From Rikenellaceae bacterium (GTDB lineage Bacteria; Bacteroidota; Bacteroidia; Bacteroidales; UBA932): DNA of 6,383 nucleotides. Location of the stretch: contig CAAGGO010000381.1 of NCBI GenBank assembly GCA_900769385.1, positions 1 to 6,383 of the forward strand. Reading direction: 5' to 3'. This document shows positions 1 to 5,320 of the stretch, piece by piece. Numbering within the stretch: the first letter of the stretch is position 1; each line of letters starts with the position of its first letter. The notes below the pieces were generated by a model that was not told the origin of the DNA, searched no databases, and saw only the letters and a program-made list of their open reading frames with translations. Made by a program: the position numbers and the translations under genes.

Positions 1-1312
1 GGTTACCGTACTCCTTAACAAGTCTCTTCTCCTCATCATCCCATGAGAACTCATTGGTCATGCTCTTAGGAGACTCCTCAGCAGCAAAATTGTATGCATC
101 GGTAATGTTTGCAATGGTAACGGATTTTGAACCGTACTCCTTTCTGATCCAGTTGGAGTTAGGAAGGTTAATCCCGATAGGTGTTGCCGGGTAGCAGTCA
201 CCGCCAATGCAGGCAACATTGATAACTTTTGCAGTAACACCTTTTACCTCTTTTTTCTTGAAGGCATCGTTTACAGGTGAATTGTCCTCAAACCACTGGG
301 CATTGTCACTGATGATCTGAGTTCTTCTTGAAGCTGCAATATCCTTGAAATTCACAGAAGATTCCCAAGTTGCCTTGCGGCCAAGAGGGTCATTGTAATC
401 CTCAATGAAACCGTTGATGAAGTCTACGTGTCCCTGGTTTTCCTGAACCCAAAGTACGTTGTACTCATCCCAAGTCTGCAGGTCACCGGTCTGGTAGTAC
501 TCAATAAGCTTTGCAATGTACTCTTTCTGGGCATCGTTCTCGGCAAACTCAGCAGCTTTGGCAAGATGGCCTATGATTACAGATATGGAGTTTGAGTATC
601 TGCCTCCAATTTTATATACCTGCTCAATAAGTTTGCCGTCCTCTTTTACCAGGCGGCTGTTGATTCCGTATGCAAGTGGTCTCTCACCGCCCTCTTTCTC
701 CATTTTGCCGTAGTATGCATTTACCTCATCTTTTGTAATGTTGCTGCCGTAGAAGTTCACAGCAGATGCCTCAATCACATCCTCTGTGCTTCCGGTGTAT
801 TTTCTTTGAGGGTAAAGTTCAGGGTCAAAAACTATCGGGATTATATCTTTCACCTGGTGTCCGTTGCCTGTTGCAGTCATAAGATCCTCAAAATACTCTT
901 TGGAGCAGGTTGGGATAATCTTGTCCTCTGCATAGTGGTGGTGGATACCGTTGCTGAAGAATACCCTTTTTGCATATACAAGGAAATCATTCCACTCCTG
1001 GCAGTTTTTGTCACCTGTGTAGTTCTCAATTATGTTTTCCAGAATCTTCCTTATCCTTATATTGTATTTGAAGTTCTGGCTGAACAGGATGTCCCTACCG
1101 CATTTTCCTGCCTCGCTCAAATGATAGATGTAGGCTTTCTGGTTCAATGAAAGCGAGTCCCATCCAGGGATTCTGTATCGTAGAATCTGCACGTCTGCAA
1201 ATTCGTCAACCGTATATTTGAACGGTTCATCTTTTGTCTGGCCGGCTGGTGTGCAGGATGCTGCAACTGCGCCAAAGCCACATACGCATAACATAGTTTT
1301 AAAGAAATTCAT
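1..1312 (-). CDS. Dipeptidyl peptidase III (M49 family), lipoprotein, 3'-truncated by window edge
   Basis: A zinc aminopeptidase of family M49 that removes dipeptides from the N-terminus of short peptides, predicted here to be envelope-anchored. The first 437 codons are present, reading leftward from ATG 1310-1312 and open to the left edge. Residues 1-20 form a signal peptide ending in a weak lipobox (AASC, Cys20). Family signatures are clear: GFIEDYNDPLGRKATWES (301-318), which belongs to the substrate-binding region, and GINLPNSNWIR followed by EYGSKSVTI (380-400). The zinc motif HExxGH is not visible. From memory it lies at 448-453 in the Bacteroides thetaiotaomicron enzyme, so it should begin roughly a dozen residues past the edge. 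Typical family length is about 650-700 residues, so about a third is missing. It lies 52 bases downstream of the holin-like gene with no recognisable promoter between them, so it may be co-transcribed. Family assignment is firm; activity cannot be judged without the zinc site. Confidence 0.93.
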   Translation of the reverse strand, partial: MNFFKTMLCVCGFGAVAASCTPAGQTKDEPFKYTVDEFADVQILRYRIPGWDSLSLNQKAYIYHLSEAGKCGRDILFSQNFKYNIRIRKILENIIENYTGDKNCQEWNDFLVYAKRVFFSNGIHHHYAEDKIIPTCSKEYFEDLMTATGNGHQVKDIIPIVFDPELYPQRKYTGSTEDVIEASAVNFYGSNITKDEVNAYYGKMEKEGGERPLAYGINSRLVKEDGKLIEQVYKIGGRYSNSISVIIGHLAKAAEFAENDAQKEYIAKLIEYYQTGDLQTWDEYNVLWVQENQGHVDFINGFIEDYNDPLGRKATWESSVNFKDIAASRRTQIISDNAQWFEDNSPVNDAFKKKEVKGVTAKVINVACIGGDCYPATPIGINLPNSNWIRKEYGSKSVTIANITDAYNFAAEESPKSMTNEFSWDDEEKRLVKEYGN

Positions 1313-1364
1313 ATAGTTTTAAGTTAATTGTCCAAGTGCGGGTGCCACAGGCATTGCTGCAGTT

Positions 1365-1718
1365 TCAGCTGTTGCCAAAAAACATTTTCCTGTACATCTG
1401 CTTCAATTTGTTCATGAACAGGGCCTTTCTGCAGATATATACCATAAACAGGGCCTGGGCAAACAAAAACGCTGCAAATATAAACCCCAAGGCCATATTG
1501 CCAAGCATTGCACCAAGGAAAAATGCCAGTGCAACTCCAAGCAGCAGCAAAATTACTGTGCCAAGCATAGTTGCCACAAGTGCCACCAGTATTTTGTTTG
1601 TGAGTATTGAGAGGTCTTCCACCGTTTTCATCTTGTACTCACCAACCTTTATGTTCAGATATTCAACCGCTGTGTCTGCAACCATACTCAACAGGTTGCC
1701 GTAATTCGTCTTTTCCAT
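1365..1718 (-). CDS. Two-helix membrane protein, phage-holin superfamily III-like
   Basis: A 117-residue membrane protein resembling the 'phage holin family' proteins (putative holin superfamily III) that are common in Bacteroidota chromosomes. The name reflects fold similarity and does not demonstrate lysis. A mostly hydrophilic N-terminal segment (1-40), probably helical, precedes two hydrophobic helices at about 43-71 and 74-96 joined by a short Gly/Asn turn. A basic cytoplasmic-type tail (97-117) has several Lys/Arg. The reading frame extends upstream to 1811, but that would overlap the preceding gene by 50 bases and adds an unrelated-looking segment. ATG 1716-1718 is preferred because it begins MEKTNYGNLL at the conserved-looking N-terminus and leaves a normal 43-base gap after the YtxH-like gene. 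Pairing with a YtxH-like protein is a recurrent Bacteroidota arrangement (known context), suggesting an envelope or stress role. The exact function is unknown. Confidence 0.8.
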   Translation of the reverse strand: MEKTNYGNLLSMVADTAVEYLNIKVGEYKMKTVEDLSILTNKILVALVATMLGTVILLLLGVALAFFLGAMLGNMALGFIFAAFLFAQALFMVYICRKALFMNKLKQMYRKMFFGNS

Positions 1719-1761
1719 ATTGGAGAACTTTTGGTATAAAGTAAGGTCAAGCCGCTTTGGC

Positions 1762-1959
1762 CTACTCACATCCACAATCAGGATCAGTGCAGCTGCATTT
1801 GGCATTTGCAACTTTCTCCTTAAGATTGTTGTATCCGTTCTCCGCTTTTTCCCTCAGTTTTTTGCGGGTGTTCTCTCCAGAGTCTGGAGCAAGTAAAATG
1901 GCAGTTGCTGCCCCTACAAGGGCGCCGCCAATGAAAGCAATAATTCCATTACATTTCAT
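1762..1959 (-). CDS. YtxH-like small membrane protein with Cys-rich tail
   Basis: A 65-residue protein of the YtxH/gas-vesicle-like type. It has one glycine- and alanine-rich hydrophobic helix (about 5-24), the hallmark LLAPDSGENTRKKLREKA (22-39) that follows the membrane segment in YtxH proteins, and then an amphipathic Lys/Glu-rich helix (about 31-54). The last residues hold four cysteines in a C-x-C-x4-C-x-C pattern (55, 57, 62, 64), which is not part of the usual family core and could bind a metal. ATG 1957-1959 was chosen; an in-frame TTG three codons earlier is possible but less likely. It is the first gene of a leftward cluster with the holin-like gene and dipeptidyl peptidase III. Function is not established for the family; YtxH proteins are often associated with general stress. 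Family call is fairly sure, role unknown. Confidence 0.82.
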   Translation of the reverse strand: MKCNGIIAFIGGALVGAATAILLAPDSGENTRKKLREKAENGYNNLKEKVANAKCSCTDPDCGCE

Positions 1960-1965
1960 AGCCAA

Positions 1966-1973
1966 CAAATATA
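1966..1973 (-). promoter_or_regulatory. Candidate -7 box (TATATTTG) for the ytxH-like cluster
   Basis: On the minus strand this reads TATATTTG, an exact match to the Bacteroidota -7 consensus TAnnTTTG. No TTTG lies at the usual 19-base spacing upstream (the four bases there read ACAA), which weakens the call. The box ends only 6 bases before ATG 1957-1959, so a transcript started here would have almost no 5' leader. Confidence 0.3.
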
Positions 1974-1987
1974 TGTAAATTTTTCAC

Positions 1988-1995
1988 TAATTTTG
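1988..1995 (+). promoter_or_regulatory. Candidate -7 box (TAATTTTG) for the DUF486/C11 peptidase pair
   Basis: TAATTTTG matches TAnnTTTG and lies 53 bases before the ATG of the DUF486-like gene, allowing a leader of roughly 45 bases. The -33 position (around 1965-1968) reads ACAA, not TTTG. That position falls in the -7 box of the opposing candidate promoter, so if both are real they overlap and could not be occupied at once. Confidence 0.35.
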
Positions 1996-2048
1996 TCGGT
2001 TATCAAACACATTAAGGTGTCTGAAGGTTTAAATTTCATTAAAAGATT

Positions 2049-2423
2049 ATGTTGGGTAAAGGATTGCTTACAATTTTGCTTCTTGTTGTTTCCAATGGCT
2101 TTATGACATTGGCCTGGTACGGCCATCTGAAATTTGGAACGGACAAGATGTTGCCAAAATGGGGATTGTTCGGTATTATTGCAATTAGCTGGCTTATTGC
2201 ATTTTTTGAGTATTGTTTCCAGGTTCCGGCCAACCGTATTGGTTCAAATCTGCACGGTGGACCGTTCTCCCTTATTCAGTTGAAGGTTATTCAGGAGGTT
2301 ATAACACTTCTGATTTTTGTAGTTTTTTCGGCAGTATTCTTCAAAACGGAGAGTTTCAGGATGAACCATCTGATAGCATTTGTCTTTCTTGTGCTGGCAG
2401 TTTACTTTGTATTCAAAAATTAG
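2049..2423 (+). CDS. DUF486 / DMT-family small membrane protein
   Basis: A 124-residue integral membrane protein of the DUF486 family (small, four-helix, distantly grouped with the drug/metabolite transporter superfamily). Predicted helices lie at about 4-24, 37-57, 79-99 and 106-122. Recognisable family segments are AWYGHLKF (22-29), SWLIAFFEYCFQVPANRIG (47-65), FSLIQLKVIQEV (73-84) and the C-terminal AVYFVFKN. Full length for the family. ATG 2049 begins directly with the first helix and there is no better start. The next gene, a C11 peptidase lipoprotein, starts 4 bases after the stop, so the two are very probably co-transcribed. A transport function is implied only by superfamily grouping; no substrate is known to me. 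Confidence 0.9.
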   Translation: MLGKGLLTILLLVVSNGFMTLAWYGHLKFGTDKMLPKWGLFGIIAISWLIAFFEYCFQVPANRIGSNLHGGPFSLIQLKVIQEVITLLIFVVFSAVFFKTESFRMNHLIAFVFLVLAVYFVFKN

Positions 2424-2427
2424 ATTT

Positions 2428-3555
2428 ATGAAGAGGATATACATAATATATATTGTTGCAGTATTTGTTTCATTGTTTGCAGTTTCCTGTGAACCTGTAA
2501 ATGGAATAGAACCGGAGTTCCCGGTTAAGGACAAGACAATCCTTATCTATATGGTGGGAAATAACAATCTTTCAACCAATGCGGAGATAAATTTGGCAGA
2601 CTTGAAGAAGGGTTATGTTCCATCTGATGACAACTTGCTTGTGTATTACCATACACCGGTGCAGAGCCCGATTTTGCTACAGCTGAAGACAGGTAAGAAC
2701 GGTGATGTTGTGCAGGATACGGTATACCGTTTTCCGCAGCGCAATTCAGCTACTGCCGAGTCATTGAAGAGTGCCTTGCAAGTGACAAATACCATGTTCC
2801 CTGCAAATGAATACGGGCTGTTCCTTTGGTCACACGGTACAGGGTGGCTGCCATCGGGACATTATTCAAAATCATTTGGAGAGGAGAGTGGTGTGGAGAT
2901 GGAAATTGTGGATATGGTGAAGGCAATTCCGTACAAACTTTCGTTTGTGGTGTTTGATGCCTGTCTTATGGGGTGCGTTGAGGTTGCCTATCAGATGAGG
3001 AATTCGGTTGATTATGTAATTGCATCACCTACTGAGATATTGGCAACGGGTTTCCCTTATTCAAAGATAATGAGGCACCTGTTCAGGACTCCTTCTGATT
3101 ATGTATCTGTAGCCAAGGAGTATTATATGTATTACAACAGTCATCAGAACGATCAGTCCCGTTTTGCAACCATTTCTGTTGTAAAAACTTCCGAACTTGA
3201 AAATCTTGCTGCGGAAACCAAAAAGATTTTTGACAAGTACAGACGCAACATTTCAAATCTGGACCATAATAGTGTACAGAAGTATTACAGATTCAATAAG
3301 CACTGGTTCTTTGATTTTGGAGATTTTATAAAGTCAATAGCAGGAGATGAGGATGCGGCTCCTGTAATTGGAGCTTTGGAAAAGGCTGTGGTGTATAAGG
3401 CGGCAACTCTAAAATTTCTTGATTTAAATATAGATCCAAGTAAATATACAGGCTTGAGTACATATATTCCTATATCACCGTCTGATCCGGTACTTAATGC
3501 CTTTTATGTGAAATTTGACTGGAATAAGGATACCGGTATGATTTTGGCGAATTAA
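2428..3555 (+). CDS. C11 (clostripain-like) cysteine peptidase, predicted lipoprotein
   Basis: A 375-residue clan CD cysteine peptidase of family C11, expected to cleave after basic residues (Arg/Lys). Residues 1-20 are a signal peptide ending AVSC, with Cys21 the likely lipid-modified residue, so the enzyme should sit on the envelope. The core begins at TILIYMVGNNNLS (37-49), equivalent to the YMxGDNNL family motif. Catalytic His136 is in LFLWSHGTGW (131-140) and catalytic Cys179 in VVFDACLMGC (174-183), with Asp177 placed for a basic S1 pocket. The end GLSTYIPIS (342-350) is also typical. From memory, the Parabacteroides merdae C11 enzyme uses His133/Cys179 and self-cleaves after Lys147; here Lys148 in HYSKSF is a possible processing site (inference). 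ATG 2428 is preferred over the in-frame ATG 2380, which lies inside the upstream gene and would mask the signal peptide. Tightly follows the DUF486 gene. Confidence 0.93.
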   Translation: MKRIYIIYIVAVFVSLFAVSCEPVNGIEPEFPVKDKTILIYMVGNNNLSTNAEINLADLKKGYVPSDDNLLVYYHTPVQSPILLQLKTGKNGDVVQDTVYRFPQRNSATAESLKSALQVTNTMFPANEYGLFLWSHGTGWLPSGHYSKSFGEESGVEMEIVDMVKAIPYKLSFVVFDACLMGCVEVAYQMRNSVDYVIASPTEILATGFPYSKIMRHLFRTPSDYVSVAKEYYMYYNSHQNDQSRFATISVVKTSELENLAAETKKIFDKYRRNISNLDHNSVQKYYRFNKHWFFDFGDFIKSIAGDEDAAPVIGALEKAVVYKAATLKFLDLNIDPSKYTGLSTYIPISPSDPVLNAFYVKFDWNKDTGMILAN

Positions 3556-3568
3556 TGCAGAATTACTT

Positions 3569-3599
3569 TTTGCCATTAAGAATAAATTCACTATTTTTG
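3569..3599 (+). promoter_or_regulatory. Bacteroidota-type promoter for rplY-pth
   Basis: TTTG at 3569-3572, an exact 19-base spacer, then TATTTTTG at 3592-3599. This matches the Bacteroidota housekeeping consensus (-33 TTTG, -7 TAnnTTTG) in both boxes and in spacing. Transcription should start near 3604-3606, giving rplY a leader of roughly 93 bases. It is the best promoter in the window and fits the high expression expected of a ribosomal protein gene. Confidence 0.78.
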
Positions 3600-3612
3600 C
3601 GGCTCACAAAAA

Positions 3613-3690
3613 ATGGGCGCTTGTGCAGCATCATTTTTTGGTGCAATGGGGTCTGGAAAATCCAGACTGAGTAACACAATTAAACAATAA
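3613..3690 (+). CDS. Possible 25-residue leader peptide upstream of rplY
   Basis: An ATG-to-TAA frame of 25 codons that lies wholly within the rplY leader, starting about 8 bases after the predicted transcription start and ending 7 bases before the rplY ATG. It encodes GAMGSGKS (10-17), an exact match to the Walker A form GxxGxGKS, preceded by a small hydrophobic run. At this size it cannot be a functional NTPase. It could be a translated leader peptide, a fragment of an old P-loop kinase gene, or chance. The hairpin at 3651-3667 covers its Gly-Ser-Gly-Lys-Ser-Arg codons, so translation would melt the hairpin. No conservation data are available, so confidence is low. Confidence 0.25.
   Translation: MGACAASFFGAMGSGKSRLSNTIKQ
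3651..3667 (+). promoter_or_regulatory. Hairpin in rplY leader
   Basis: GTCTGGA (3651-3657) and TCCAGAC (3661-3667) are perfect inverted repeats around AAA, giving a 7-bp stem with a 3-base loop (or 6 bp with a 5-base loop). It lies 30 bases before the rplY ATG. No T run follows, so it is not an intrinsic terminator. It could be an RNA control element for rplY, but this is inference from position. Confidence 0.4.
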
Positions 3691-3697
3691 AAAACTA

Positions 3698-4285
3698 ATG
3701 AAACACATTTCACTTCAGGGTGTTGCAAGAACTATCGGCAACAAACAGAGCCTAAAACAGATCCGCAGAAACGAGCAGGTTCCTTGCGTTATCTATGGTA
3801 ACAACGTTGAGAACGTAAACTTTGCTCTTGATGTAAAAGAGTTGAAAAAAATCACTCACACTCCTGCTTCATACATTATTGACATTGACGTAGAGGGTAA
3901 AGTATACCAGTGCGTATTCCACGCTATCCAGTATCATCCAGTAACTGATGAGGCTCTTCACGCTGACTTCTTGGCTATCAACCCAGAGAAACCGGTTGTT
4001 ATTGATGTTCCTGTAGTTATCGTTGGTAACTCAGAGGGTGTTAAACAGGGTGGTAAACTAATGGTTTCAGCCAGAAAACTTAAAGTTTCTGCTCCACTTG
4101 AGAACCTTCCTGACACACTTGAGGTTGACATCACTACTCTAGGTCTTGGCAAGACTATCGTTGCCGGTAACCTAAGCTACGAGGGTGTAAACATCGTATC
4201 TCCTAAAGCAACTATCGTTTGCGCAGTTAAGATGACTCGTGCTGCTCTAGGTGCTGCTGCCGCTGCTAAAGCTGGTAAAAAATAA
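3698..4285 (+). CDS. rplY: 50S ribosomal protein L25 / general stress protein CTC
   Basis: L25 binds 5S rRNA in the central protuberance of the 50S subunit. This is the long two-domain CTC/TL5 form (195 residues). An N-terminal 5S-rRNA-binding beta-barrel (about 1-93) holds RNEQVPCVIYG (24-34) and ALHADFLAI (86-94). A C-terminal TL5 beta domain (about 98-180) holds GGKLMVSARKLKVSAPLENLP (118-138). An Ala/Lys-rich tail ends ALGAAAAAKAGKK. Length agrees with other Bacteroidota L25-CTC proteins. Codon choice differs visibly from neighbours (GGT for Gly, GTT/GTA for Val, AAC for Asn, CTT and CTA for Leu), consistent with high expression. ATG 3698 is preceded by an A-rich leader and a strong promoter. 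pth follows after 27 bases with no promoter or terminator, so the two likely form an operon. Confidence 0.97.
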   Translation: MKHISLQGVARTIGNKQSLKQIRRNEQVPCVIYGNNVENVNFALDVKELKKITHTPASYIIDIDVEGKVYQCVFHAIQYHPVTDEALHADFLAINPEKPVVIDVPVVIVGNSEGVKQGGKLMVSARKLKVSAPLENLPDTLEVDITTLGLGKTIVAGNLSYEGVNIVSPKATIVCAVKMTRAALGAAAAAKAGKK

Positions 4286-4312
4286 TCATAACTGAATAAT
4301 TGTACAGCGGGT

Positions 4313-4930
4313 ATGAACTTTCTTATTGCAGGTTTAGGCAACATAGGAGCAGAATATGCGGATACCCGTCACAATATAGGTTTCAAAGTGCTGGATGCTT
4401 TTGCCAAAGCGTCCGGCACTTCTTTTATTTCCGGCAGATATGGTTCTACCTGTACTGTATCTGTAAGGGGACATAAACTTATTCTCCTTAAACCTTCAAC
4501 CTATATGAACCTTAGCGGCAAAGCTGTGAACTACTGGTTGCAGGCGGAAAAGATAAAACAGGAAAATCTCCTTGTGGTGCTGGATGATCTGGCAATTCCG
4601 TTCGGAACACAAAGAATGCGCAAACAGGGCAGCTCAGGTGGTCACAATGGCCTTAAGAATATTGATGAATGTCTTGGCAACAACAATTATGCAAGATTGC
4701 GTGTAGGCATCAGTGACAACTTTGCCAAAGGCAGACAGGTTGATTATGTTCTTGGGAAATGGACTTCAGATGAGGAAAAGGAACTTCCTTTCATTGAGGA
4801 CAAGGCTATTGAGGCAATCAAGGCTTTTGCAACACTGGGTGTAGACAGGGCAATGAATGTGGCCAATGCAAAACCAAAGCCTGTCCAGCCACCAAAGCCT
4901 GCACAACAGTCAAAACCTGAACAGCTGTAG
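4313..4930 (+). CDS. pth: Peptidyl-tRNA hydrolase
   Basis: Cytosolic enzyme that cleaves the ester bond between nascent peptide and tRNA in peptidyl-tRNAs that drop off the ribosome, recycling tRNA. All key residues are visible: Asn10 in GLGNIG, catalytic base His20 in DTRHNIGF (17-24), Asn66 in KPSTYMNLSG (60-69), Asp91 in VLDDLAIPFG (89-98), and Asn112 in SSGGHNGLKNI (107-117). Position 13, usually Pro after the glycine, is Ala here. The catalytic domain ends near residue 183. It is followed by a Pro/Lys/Gln-rich tail (186-205, KPKPVQPPKPAQQSKPEQL) that makes the protein 205 residues, somewhat longer than the usual 185-195. ATG 4313 begins with the canonical first strand. It sits downstream of rplY, a common pairing. 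Its stop lies 3 bases from the stop of the convergent S4-domain gene. Confidence 0.97.
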   Translation: MNFLIAGLGNIGAEYADTRHNIGFKVLDAFAKASGTSFISGRYGSTCTVSVRGHKLILLKPSTYMNLSGKAVNYWLQAEKIKQENLLVVLDDLAIPFGTQRMRKQGSSGGHNGLKNIDECLGNNNYARLRVGISDNFAKGRQVDYVLGKWTSDEEKELPFIEDKAIEAIKAFATLGVDRAMNVANAKPKPVQPPKPAQQSKPEQL

Positions 4931-4933
4931 ACT

Positions 4934-5320
4934 TTACAGTCCAAGCAGCTTTTCAATATCTCTCCTTTCTTTTTTGGTAGGGCGGCCTGTACCACGGTCG
5001 CGTTTGAGGAAAATCACTTCGTTAGGTGCATTGAGTTTGTCAAGCTCTTCCTGAGGTGTAATGTTTGCTGCATATTGGGGTACAAGAGCTGCACCCTGTC
5101 GTTTGTCAATTGGACAAATCACTTGATACTGGTATCTGATGGCACCTTTGCGCACAACAATTATATCCCCTTCCTTGATTGAACGGGAAGATTTTGCCTC
5201 TGTGCCGTTTACATATACCTTATTGGTCTTGCAGGCTTCTGCAGCTTCAGAGCGGGTCTTGAACACCCTTATTGACCATAGATATTTGTCAATTCTTACC
5301 TCAGGAGTCATAATTGTCAT
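4934..5320 (-). CDS. hslR: S4-domain RNA-binding protein, Hsp15 family
   Basis: A 128-residue protein of the Hsp15/HslR family. In Escherichia coli, Hsp15 binds free 50S subunits that still carry a peptidyl-tRNA and helps recycle them (known for the family). The S4 domain covers about 8-66: RIDKYLWSIRVFKTRSEAAEAC (9-30), then KVYVNG (34-39) and the strand EGDIIVVRKG (50-59). The basic C-terminal stretch RDRGTGRPTKKERRDIEKLL (107-126) is typical of Bacteroidota homologues. The start is the ATG at 5318-5320, which overlaps the manA stop as ATGA, arguing for translational coupling; a second ATG three codons later is possible. The stop lies 3 bases from that of convergent pth. Conserved residues give no direct proof of 50S binding, but the neighbours pth and rplY fit that role. 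Confidence 0.9.
   Translation of the reverse strand: MTIMTPEVRIDKYLWSIRVFKTRSEAAEACKTNKVYVNGTEAKSSRSIKEGDIIVVRKGAIRYQYQVICPIDKRQGAALVPQYAANITPQEELDKLNAPNEVIFLKRDRGTGRPTKKERRDIEKLLGL

Larger units (their letters stand above)
3556..3697 (+). other. Intergenic region and rplY 5' leader
   Basis: 142 bases between the C11 peptidase and rplY. It holds the rplY promoter (3569-3599), a leader of about 93 bases, a 7-bp hairpin (3651-3667) and a possible 25-codon ORF (3613-3690). I see no clear intrinsic terminator for the upstream peptidase gene: no GC-rich hairpin followed by a T run lies directly after its stop. The last 30 bases before the rplY ATG are A-rich, typical of Bacteroidota translation starts. 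Confidence 0.7.

Noticed and set aside
806..1150. Plus-strand frame of 114 codons inside dipeptidyl peptidase III
   Set aside because: It is antisense to a strongly recognisable coding region, has no family likeness and no promoter; likewise the other antisense frames at 58-240, 516-713, 1336-1704 and 1757-1978.
1340..1355. Small inverted repeat (TGCC/GGCA) between the holin-like gene and dipeptidyl peptidase III
   Set aside because: The stem is only 4-5 bp with no T run on either strand, so it is not supported as a terminator.
1719..1811. N-terminal extension of the holin-like frame (31 extra residues)
   Set aside because: It overlaps the YtxH-like gene and looks like out-of-frame translation of its Cys-rich end; the internal ATG at 1716-1718 gives a normal spacing and a family-like N-terminus.
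1365..1959. Holin-like plus small membrane protein as a sign of a prophage lysis module
   Set aside because: No endolysin, phage structural or integrase genes are nearby; holin-superfamily proteins next to YtxH-like genes are ordinary chromosomal genes in Bacteroidota.
2380..2427. Upstream in-frame ATG for the C11 peptidase
   Set aside because: It lies inside the DUF486 gene and would bury the signal peptide and lipobox behind 16 residues.
3651..3667. Hairpin as terminator of the C11 peptidase gene
   Set aside because: It lies downstream of the rplY promoter and no T run follows it.
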